A DNA stretch of 64,000 nucleotides, taken from assembly GCA_003249015.1 (NCBI GenBank), contig QBLS01000001.1:124001-188000 (forward strand). Reading direction: 5' to 3'. The translations under genes were made by a program, and so were the position numbers. The stretch is from Pseudanabaena sp. GTDB lineage: Bacteria; Cyanobacteriota; Cyanobacteriia; Pseudanabaenales; Pseudanabaenaceae. This document shows positions 57,894 through 64,000 of this stretch, one piece after another. The stretch's first letter is position 1. Each line of letters begins with the position of its first letter. The notes beneath the pieces are model-generated. The model made no database searches, was not told where the DNA came from, and worked only from the letters and a program-made list of their open reading frames with translations.

Positions 57894-58688
57894 TTGGTGA
57901 ATTTAGTGACCGAAAACGCAAACAAAGATCTAACCAGTCAGGTTGTCAAAAAAGATAAGCCCAACGAAAGTACGACTCTCAATAGGTTTAGAGAGACAAT
58001 CAAGGATGTCTTAGAAGAAATTACGACTCTCGAAGTAAACACAATTATTGTGAGACGCATATCGATTGATCGCTATGACGCGCGGACTTTTTATGAGGAC
58101 TTGCTACAAAAATTAGCTTATGAGACAGAAGAAGGTTTGCAGGATGTGAAGCGATCGCTCATAGAGCGAAATACTGAGTTAAAGCAAAAAGGCAGTGCCA
58201 TATCGCCATTAGAGTTAGAGCGCTACAATCGCGATCTTGAGACCTATAGGCTAGCCGAGCGTAAATTCAATGAGCGTAAAAACTCTGATAATCCTATAGA
58301 AATACAGCAATTTGAGCGCGAACAAAGCTGCTTTAAAGATCTGTCGAACAAAGTTTTAAAGCTAGATATACCCAAGGACGAACGAGGCCGCATTATTACT
58401 GATGCACCAATGATTCGATACTTTCGGACGCTATGGGAATTTGAGCAAATGGTCTTAAACGGTGAACAGGTGTATGCTCAGACTAAATTTCAATTAGACG
58501 GAGATTTAACAAATCGATTTAATGACGATTTGTTTGCCCCAGCCCGTTCCAAGATTGAACCAAAGGTCGCGCAACTAATTCTGGATATACATCAGAAAGC
58601 CCTTATAAATGCTGAAGGTCAATGGACAAGGTTAATTGAGACTTGCGTCAACCTTATAAAAGATTTAATTCCTTATCGTATTCAGTAA
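57894..58688 (+). CDS. Unrecognised DGD-motif protein, 264 residues
   Basis: Not recognised. RFRETIKDVLEEITTLEVNT (31-50) aligns with the preceding protein. A long, charged helical insertion (about 65-185) then separates it from TKFQLDGDLTNRFNDDLF (197-214), the shared DGD motif. A helical C-terminus of about 50 residues follows. There is no ATG: the start may be TTG at 57894 or GTG at 57897 or 57906, so the first residues are uncertain. Probably arose with its neighbour by duplication. Confidence 0.72.
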   Translation: MVNLVTENANKDLTSQVVKKDKPNESTTLNRFRETIKDVLEEITTLEVNTIIVRRISIDRYDARTFYEDLLQKLAYETEEGLQDVKRSLIERNTELKQKGSAISPLELERYNRDLETYRLAERKFNERKNSDNPIEIQQFEREQSCFKDLSNKVLKLDIPKDERGRIITDAPMIRYFRTLWEFEQMVLNGEQVYAQTKFQLDGDLTNRFNDDLFAPARSKIEPKVAQLILDIHQKALINAEGQWTRLIETCVNLIKDLIPYRIQ

Positions 58689-58709
58689 TCAAAGAGAAAA
58701 TAGCGTAGC

Positions 58710-58802
58710 TACAGCGCTTTGCGCTTAGTTAGAACCCAAATGAACTTGAGGAAGCGGCGCTCCGCGCCGCTTCCTCAAGTTCATTTGTACTAATCAAAGC
58801 TT
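58710..58802. repeat. 93-bp composite hairpin repeat, copy B
   Basis: Same element as 11405-11497 (90 of 93 identical). The 23-bp stem is perfect here too, because the A-T pair of copy A is replaced by G-C through two matching changes. It lies between the second and third DGD genes. Confidence 0.9.
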
Positions 58803-58822
58803 CAATACACTGGTAACTCGTA

Positions 58823-59749
58823 GTGACTGCAACTCAACTTATATCTATTGTCAATGATGAAGTAGTAGTGAGACTTAGCCCGATCGCGATCGCCAAAATT
58901 GATCAAGATCGATTACAAAATCCCAAGCCGCGTGGCGCTGCCAGAGAAATTTTATATAAACTTGATAGCAGTAAACTTTTACAGGTTCTCGCCTCCAGCC
59001 TCGGGATTGCGTCATTACGCCAAGGAGCCATCATTATCTGGACTTACTTTGAAGAGGAATCTCGCAAGTCTGAAGATAATCAAGCACCAATACTAAGGAC
59101 ATTAATCACTATTGACGGCGATCTCACTCAAAAAATTCGTCGCGACATCTTAGAACATCCCTCCGCCGATCGCCTATTTAAAGTCCATAACTATTTAATC
59201 GGTCAAATCTCACAACAACTAACGACCGCGATCGCCGACTATGTAGCGCAAAAAATCCGCCCAATTGAGATTGCTCTTGTGACTTTTACTGCGGCGATCG
59301 TGTGGAACGATCAAGTCATTGCCATTAGCCAGCGCCTAAACTTTCCTCAGCCACTAATTAACATTTTGGCGAGCCAGTTCAGCTCGATCTTAATTACGAT
59401 CGTCGCAGTTGTCCTATGGCGACTGAGTTCTCTCAAGGTTTTTCCTATGCTCAGTCAGCGAGCAATTGCCAGATTATTTAGTAATCTTCAATTGTTCTTG
59501 GAAAATTCATACTTACAGTTTGCGGCGATCGCAGCGGTCTGCATTTTTATGATTAGCTCCATTGCCTTGACTCAAGAAATTGTTAGCCCCGATACGCGAA
59601 CAATTATCAATGAGCTAAAACAATGGACAGAAATATATTTACCTGTAGCTTTAATTTGCTTACGTAAACTAATTATCAGAGCGATCGGCAAAATCTTTTT
59701 ACGAATTCCATTTCTGATGAAACTAATTTTCGGGCGTTTCATTAGATGA
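58823..59749 (+). CDS. Unrecognised DGD-motif membrane protein, 308 residues
   Basis: Not recognised. The soluble N-terminal half has LLQVLASSLGIASLRQGAII, then LRTLITIDGDLTQKIRRDIL (91-110), the DGD motif. The C-terminal half has about four hydrophobic segments (around 150-165, 185-203, 232-250, 270-285), so it is likely an inner- or thylakoid-membrane protein. The start is GTG at 58823. It may anchor the two soluble DGD proteins; that is inference. Confidence 0.72.
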   Translation: MTATQLISIVNDEVVVRLSPIAIAKIDQDRLQNPKPRGAAREILYKLDSSKLLQVLASSLGIASLRQGAIIIWTYFEEESRKSEDNQAPILRTLITIDGDLTQKIRRDILEHPSADRLFKVHNYLIGQISQQLTTAIADYVAQKIRPIEIALVTFTAAIVWNDQVIAISQRLNFPQPLINILASQFSSILITIVAVVLWRLSSLKVFPMLSQRAIARLFSNLQLFLENSYLQFAAIAAVCIFMISSIALTQEIVSPDTRTIINELKQWTEIYLPVALICLRKLIIRAIGKIFLRIPFLMKLIFGRFIR

Positions 59750-59773
59750 TATTAAGCAGATTTGAGTAAAGCA

Positions 59774-61030
59774 ATGACACAAGTTGAGATCTGGCGATTA
59801 CAAGCAGCGGCAACCCTAGCTTTTTTAGTACCTAAAATTAACGGTGATGTACTCAATGAACGTGATGGCATTGTTGATAATTTGGTGCGATCGCTAAATA
59901 ATCTGCCTCCTAGACCTGCCAATCGGCAGCCCTATGCGGGAATATTTCCTAATGCCGATGTGGCAACATGGCGCAGACGCGCCGCTGCCACCCTCAAAGC
60001 TTCTGTCCCCAAAATCAAAGAAGTCGAGGGTAGTGTATTTGATGGCGCGATCGACGATTTGCTTCGACTAATCCGTAAATTACCTGCGCGTCCCCAGGGG
60101 AGAGCGCCCTACGCAGGACTATTTGCGCCCGCAGATCTGCCCACATGGCGCAAGCAAGCATCCCAAAATCTAGTCGCGGCGATCGCCAGCTTAAGGGAGC
60201 CAGACTACACCGAAGCAGATCGTAAAATTGATGACCTGATCAGAGCCATGAGTGGCTTGTCTCAACGTCCCTCCAACCGCAATCCCTACGAAGGTATTTA
60301 TCAAGCTCCCAATCTAAGTGAATACCGCAAACTCGCGGCGCGCCGACTACAGCAGCTAATTGCTGTGCTTAAAGATGACTTCAACCCTCAAGATATATCC
60401 GTCGATAGCACGATTCGGATTCTCAATAACTTACCCCCTCGCGCCGTCGATCAAGCTCCCTACTCAGGGCTGTATGCCCCTGCCTCAGCAGCAAGTACTC
60501 CCACCCACATCACTCAAGAGCAATTAATCGCGATCGCCCCCTACTCCCGCCGCGATCGCCTTGAAAAACTGCTGCCCCATCTCAACATAACCATGCAGCG
60601 TTACGAGATCACCACGCCACTTCGCAAAGCTCATTTTCTAGCCCAATTAGGGCATGAAAGTGATGGGTTTAATACCAACGAGGAATATGCTTCGGGAGCC
60701 GCCTACGAAGGACGCAGAGATCTTGGAAATACCCAACCAGGCGACGGTGTCCGCTTTAAAGGACGTGGCTTAATCCAAGTCACAGGTCGAGCAAACTATG
60801 GGGAATGTGGTCGTGCCTTAGGAGTGGACTTAATCGCCAGTCCCCAGCGCCTAGCTGATTTTGATCTTGCCTGTCTCAGTGCAGGTTGGTACTGGGACAC
60901 GCGCAACCTTAACCCCTATGCTGATCGCGACGATGTCCTTACCATCACTCGTATCATCAATGGCGGCACAAACGGTTTAGCCGATCGCCGCGACTATCTT
61001 GCCAGAGCGAAGCGAGTTTTTGGAATTTAG
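59774..61030 (+). CDS. GH19 chitinase/endolysin-like enzyme with four N-terminal repeats
   Basis: The 418-residue protein has two parts. Residues about 1-240 are four tandem ~60-residue repeats, each W/Y-R-x3-A...L, a spaced D-x-x-I/V-D-x-L helix, L-P/S-x-RP and PYxGIF/LY. Residues about 245-418 form a GH19 domain with the catalytic glutamates in LGHESDGFNTNEEYASG, then GDGVRFKGRGLIQVTGRANYG. This GH19 subtype is common in phage endolysins. There is no signal peptide. The ATG at 59774 is preferred over the TTG at 59762. Confidence 0.88.
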   Translation: MTQVEIWRLQAAATLAFLVPKINGDVLNERDGIVDNLVRSLNNLPPRPANRQPYAGIFPNADVATWRRRAAATLKASVPKIKEVEGSVFDGAIDDLLRLIRKLPARPQGRAPYAGLFAPADLPTWRKQASQNLVAAIASLREPDYTEADRKIDDLIRAMSGLSQRPSNRNPYEGIYQAPNLSEYRKLAARRLQQLIAVLKDDFNPQDISVDSTIRILNNLPPRAVDQAPYSGLYAPASAASTPTHITQEQLIAIAPYSRRDRLEKLLPHLNITMQRYEITTPLRKAHFLAQLGHESDGFNTNEEYASGAAYEGRRDLGNTQPGDGVRFKGRGLIQVTGRANYGECGRALGVDLIASPQRLADFDLACLSAGWYWDTRNLNPYADRDDVLTITRIINGGTNGLADRRDYLARAKRVFGI

Positions 61031-61061
61031 TGCGTACTCAAACTGACTGTGATTTTTGGGA

Positions 61062-61649
61062 ATGATGCAACTTAACCTTAATGGCAACTTAGGACTCTGT
61101 GGCGCACACCGTACTGGCAAAACAACACTAGCAAACGCCCTCGCATCACAACTAAATATCCCCTTTGTCCGCACCACGACCAGCCAAGTTTTTGCTCAAC
61201 TTGGCTTAGACCCTGCGGAACCAATGGACTTTAAGACGAGGCTATTTGTGCAAAATCATGTTTTAGATGCTGCCGAGCAGATTTGGCAAAGTTCAGCCAG
61301 TCCCTTTATTAGCGATCGCACCCCCATTGACATGATTGCCTACACCCTTGGTGATATTCAAGGCAAGACTGATGTAAATTTCGTCCTACTAAGTCAATAC
61401 ATAGATCGTTGTTTTGCTAGTACCAATCAATTTTTTCAACATCTCGCCATCATTCAACCAGGGATTCCCCTTGTGTACGAGGAGGGAAAAGCAGCGCTAA
61501 ATGCCGCCTATATTGAGCATATTAATGTTTTGGTGATTGGGTTATGTGGCGATCACCGCCTCACGGCTAATGTATTTTGTAATGCGCGAGATGCAATCTC
61601 CCTTGATCTGAGAATTCGCAATATCCTAGAAAGTGTCACGTCAACTTGA
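61062..61649 (+). CDS. Small P-loop NTPase (NadR/AAA_28-like)
   Basis: The 195 residues start [20 protein letters not shown], a P-loop in the style of NadR-type kinases (AAA_28). [17 protein letters not shown] is the DRxP/D segment with the second acidic site. [20 protein letters not shown] closes it. It could be a nucleoside or nucleotide kinase. It follows the GH19 gene by 31 bp. A diverged copy of its 3' end lies at 62349-62426 beyond the Uma2 gene. Confidence 0.75.
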   Translation: MMQLNLNGNLGLCGAHRTGKTTLANALASQLNIPFVRTTTSQVFAQLGLDPAEPMDFKTRLFVQNHVLDAAEQIWQSSASPFISDRTPIDMIAYTLGDIQGKTDVNFVLLSQYIDRCFASTNQFFQHLAIIQPGIPLVYEEGKAALNAAYIEHINVLVIGLCGDHRLTANVFCNARDAISLDLRIRNILESVTST

Positions 61650-61659
61650 ACCTAAAACC

Positions 61660-62229
61660 ATGATTGCTGTACCGAATAGCCCAAAAATTTCCCCTGATGA
61701 ATATTTTGAATGGGAAGCAAAGCAAGAAATCAGGTATGAGTACATCAATGGCGAAGTATTTGCGATGGCAGGAGGGACAATCGACCACAGTATGATCGCT
61801 GCTAATTTAATTTCTTTATTGCGCCCGCATCTTAGGGGGCGCAATTGTCGGGTATTAGGTTCAGACGCGAAGGTGGGAATTTCTAAGAGCGGTGAGTTTT
61901 TCTATCCTGATCTATTAGTGACCTGTGATGATCGCGATCGCCATTCAGCAAGAGCTGTATTTTATCCCACGCTAATTATTGAAGTGCTATCTCCTAGCAC
62001 AGAGGCTTACAATCGAGGCGGTAAATTTGCGCGTTATCGACAGTTAACTAGTTTGAGTGAATATGTATTAGTTAGCTCTGAGCAGATCACTGTCGAAGCT
62101 TTTCGTCTAAATGAGCGCCTTAAGTGGGAGTTAACTTCCTATGGGGAAGGTGACTTGGTACAGCTTACTAGTATTGATTTTGAATGTGCGATCGCGGCTA
62201 TCTATGAAGATGTGAATTTTCTTGGATAG
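61660..62229 (+). CDS. Uma2 family protein (DUF820)
   Basis: The 189 residues have [40 protein letters not shown], the core [12 protein letters not shown]...[20 protein letters not shown] and [19 protein letters not shown]. This is the classic Uma2 pattern, with D-x(n)-E-V for the nuclease-like site. The ATG at 61660 is preferred over the frame start at 61633. It starts 10 bp after the P-loop gene's stop. Confidence 0.93.
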   Translation: MIAVPNSPKISPDEYFEWEAKQEIRYEYINGEVFAMAGGTIDHSMIAANLISLLRPHLRGRNCRVLGSDAKVGISKSGEFFYPDLLVTCDDRDRHSARAVFYPTLIIEVLSPSTEAYNRGGKFARYRQLTSLSEYVLVSSEQITVEAFRLNERLKWELTSYGEGDLVQLTSIDFECAIAAIYEDVNFLG

Positions 62230-62289
62230 TCAGGACTTGTCTCAAGACTACTCCCTTCCCACTAAAGAAATAGACATACAAAACCCAAG

Positions 62290-62328
62290 AATTAGCGTTG
62301 CGGCGCGAAGCGCCGCAACGTCTAATCT
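62290..62328. repeat. Hairpin repeat after Uma2
   Basis: CGTTGCGGCGC-GAA-GCGCCGCAACG is perfect over 11 bp, with imperfect AATTAG/CTAAT extensions. Confidence 0.75.
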
Positions 62329-62348
62329 TTCACTTGGAAAGGAGTAAG

Positions 62349-62426
62349 ATGTTTTGTAATGGGCGAGATGCGATCAATCTAGAGGTGCGAATCATTAATA
62401 TTTTGGAACATTTTAAAGAGGGGTGA
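62349..62426 (+). pseudogene. Diverged 3' end of the P-loop gene
   Basis: 25 codons, MFCNGRDAINLEVRIINILE then HFKEG and stop. Residues 2-20 match the C-terminus of the P-loop protein at 61062 in 14 of 19 positions; the DNA is about 72% identical. AGGAG precedes the ATG, so a tiny peptide might be made. It looks like the tail of a former second copy, or the original tail displaced when Uma2 arrived. Confidence 0.65.
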
Positions 62427-62494
62427 ATATCTCAAAAAACTGGGTAACTTAAAGCTAAGGGCAAGGGGTACAAGTTATTTGCAGGTGAAGTAAA

Positions 62495-63070
62495 ATGAAA
62501 TTTAGGAGTTTAGAGATAGCATATTTAGTCGGTTTATGGCTTCGCGATCGCCAATTAAATAAAACACCAAGCTCAGATAATCAAGGTTTTACGCTAATTG
62601 AGTTATTAGTGGTGATTATTATCATTGGTCTGCTAGCCGCGATCGCCCTACCATCATTTTTGAGTCAAGCAGACAAAGCGAGATTTGCCGAGGCAAAGGC
62701 ATACGTCGGCACAATGAGCCGCTTACAACAAGCTTATTACTTAGAAAAAAGAACATTTACCAGTAATATTGGCAACTTGGGACTGGGCATAGATACGGCT
62801 TCATCTTCATATACTTACACCGCTCTCGCTGGAAGTATAAGTGGTAATTTTACACCTCAGCAGCCGAAACAGATAATTACAAATTTAGCTGTGCCTACTT
62901 CGCCCTACCTCAAAGCATTTGTTGGTGTGGTTGGCATTCCTGGAGTAGTGCGGATTGACACTGTTTTTTGCATAGCAAACACACCAAATATAAGCCCTAT
63001 ACCCCCTGGAGCATTGAATGAATCGGCTCAGACAATGGTATGCCCAACGGGTTTTTCTTTGCAGCAGTAA
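62495..63070 (+). CDS. Type IV pilin-like protein
   Basis: The 191-residue protein carries the prepilin site G31/FTLIEL with Glu at +5 and the hydrophobic helix LLVVIIIIGLLAAIALPSFL. The leader is unusually long at 31 residues, with its own hydrophobic stretch (IAYLVGLWL), so the true start may be downstream of 62495. The globular part resembles the next pilin. C-terminal cysteines (VFCIAN...MVCPTG) could form the disulfide loop. The stop codon is part of TAAGTAGCT. Confidence 0.88.
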   Translation: MKFRSLEIAYLVGLWLRDRQLNKTPSSDNQGFTLIELLVVIIIIGLLAAIALPSFLSQADKARFAEAKAYVGTMSRLQQAYYLEKRTFTSNIGNLGLGIDTASSSYTYTALAGSISGNFTPQQPKQIITNLAVPTSPYLKAFVGVVGIPGVVRIDTVFCIANTPNISPIPPGALNESAQTMVCPTGFSLQQ

Positions 63071-63132
63071 GTAGCTAGAAACAGGATTCTCACTTGCTTG
63101 CTATTTGGACGGGACTCTCATTTACCATAGAT

Positions 63133-63169
63133 GTAAGGACAGGTGGCACTTTGCGCCACCTGTCCTTAC
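63133..63169. repeat. Hairpin between the two pilin genes
   Basis: GTAAGGACAGGTGGC...GCCACCTGTCCTTAC, 15-bp arms, 7-base loop, followed on the plus strand by a TTTTTT run. It may terminate the first pilin transcript. Confidence 0.75.
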
Positions 63170-63305
63170 CTTTTTTAGTTTAGTTAACACATCGTTAAGA
63201 CAAAAAAAATTTCCTGTAGGGTGATATCAACCTGTTTTGTTGTGGGTAAGTTACTTCCATAACCCAACAAGTTAACTTTCTTGACACACAAGGGATTAAA
63301 GAATT

Positions 63306-63896
63306 ATGAAATCTGAATTCAAGACCAAGCTCATCCAACACATTCTCAACAAGAAGAATTCTGAAAAGGGTTTCACCCTGATCGAACTTCTCGTTGTTAT
63401 CATCATCATCGGTATTCTTGCTGCGATCGCACTTCCTTCCTTCCTAAACCAAGCTGCAAAAGCTCGTCAGTCTGAAGCTAAGACCTATGTTGGTTCCGTA
63501 AACCGCGCTCAACAAGCCTACTACTTAGAAAAGCAACGCTTTGCTGATAACCTAAGCAACCTAGCAATTGGTATTGCTTCTACCACTGCTAACTACAGCT
63601 ACTCAACAACTGGTTCTACTCGTGGTGTAACTGGTACTACTGCTAACGCATATAGTCAAGCAGCTCCTGCTGAACCCAGCTTGAAGGCTTATGTTGGTGC
63701 TGTAAACTTGGCAACTCCTACAGGTTCCAACGAAGCAACCACTCTAGCTACTGTTTGCGAAGCTAAGCTTCCTCCAGTAAACTCGGGTGCTTCTCCAACA
63801 AACTACGATACTGTTCAAGAGCCTTTTACACTATCAATTACTGCTGCTCCTGTTTGTAACGAAACTAACGCGACCGGATTTGTCCCTGTACAGTAA
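63306..63896 (+). CDS. pilA: Major type IV pilin (PilA-like)
   Basis: The 196 residues have a 22-residue leader, prepilin site G22/FTLIEL and the helix LLVVIIIIGILAAIALPSFL. A Thr/Ala/Ser-rich globular part has cysteines in TVCEAK and PVCNET for a disulfide loop. Codon use is strongly biased to C-ending and favoured codons compared with the preceding pilin, as expected of an abundant protein. The 230-bp leader, with the partial inverted repeat TGTTGTGGGTAA/ATAACCCAACA near 63240-63270, may be regulatory. Confidence 0.93.
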   Translation: MKSEFKTKLIQHILNKKNSEKGFTLIELLVVIIIIGILAAIALPSFLNQAAKARQSEAKTYVGSVNRAQQAYYLEKQRFADNLSNLAIGIASTTANYSYSTTGSTRGVTGTTANAYSQAAPAEPSLKAYVGAVNLATPTGSNEATTLATVCEAKLPPVNSGASPTNYDTVQEPFTLSITAAPVCNETNATGFVPVQ

Positions 63897-64000
63897 TATT
63901 TCTGTATTCTGCATAGCCTTGCTAATAGATATAAGCTATAGGTAAGGCTATAAAAATTAAAATAATAGGGTAAGCTAATTTATGATTTTTCATGGTTTGG

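Overview
The window is chromosomal DNA from a filamentous, nitrogen-fixing cyanobacterium, most likely Pseudanabaena or a close relative. The evidence is the frequent octamer GCGATCGC (HIP1), a nif cluster, a phycobilisome core-membrane linker (apcE), EbsA, a PatA-type response regulator, GUN4 and XisI proteins, and several families known mainly from cyanobacteria. There is no rRNA, no CRISPR array and no intact transposase. One tRNA gene, Leu(GAG), is present.

Layout. 1-3.4 kb: the 3' part of nifK followed by nifV, nifZ and nifT. 3.4-11.2 kb: an AlbA_2 protein, a HEPN remnant, fermentation genes adhE and pflA (no pflB here), an FHA-PrsW fusion and bioD. 11.6-20.6 kb: a small Nfu scaffold, a 1414-residue hybrid histidine kinase, lpxB, an SPFH protein and isochorismate synthase. 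20.7-25.7 kb: a conflict/defence island on the minus strand (xisI, a nuclease-like protein, an AAA ATPase, a HicB-like protein, a coiled-coil GUN4 protein and a PIN toxin-antitoxin pair). In it xisH is broken into two pieces that lie on either side of the HicB/ATPase/nuclease genes. 25.8-35.1 kb: housekeeping genes (prfA, rpmE, ilvE, tlyA, mazG, tRNA-Leu, hydrolases). 35.3-39.5 kb: apcE followed by a gene graveyard holding a TPR remnant and two RelE-family toxin remnants. 39.5-45 kb: a hydrolase, a DUF3352 protein, a PatA-type regulator and a histidine phosphatase. 45-47.6 kb: a Septu-like ATPase/HNH pair lying between two copies of the thrS 5' end. 47.6-56.8 kb: thrS, a lipase, a zinc ribbon, Uma2, two GT2 glycosyltransferases, rnc, an ABC substrate-binding lipoprotein and ebsA. 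57-61.7 kb: an unrecognised gene row in which three proteins share an Asp-Gly-Asp motif region, followed by a GH19 enzyme with four N-terminal repeats and a small P-loop protein. 61.7-64 kb: Uma2, a gene-tail remnant and two type IV pilins.

Many spacers are filled by palindromic repeats: a ~105-bp MITE-like family whose ends read TAAGTAGCT...AGCTACTTA, and about 35 long hairpins whose arms differ from copy to copy around a GC-rich tip. Several overlap the stop codon of the adjacent gene. One 93-bp repeat is present twice, 47 kb apart, with a compensatory base-pair change in its stem.

The best candidates for something undescribed are (1) the DGD-motif gene row at 57-61.7 kb, (2) the ATPase/nuclease module sitting inside xisH, and (3) the Septu-like module flanked by duplicated thrS 5' ends. 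All functional statements come from reading the sequence; no database search was possible.
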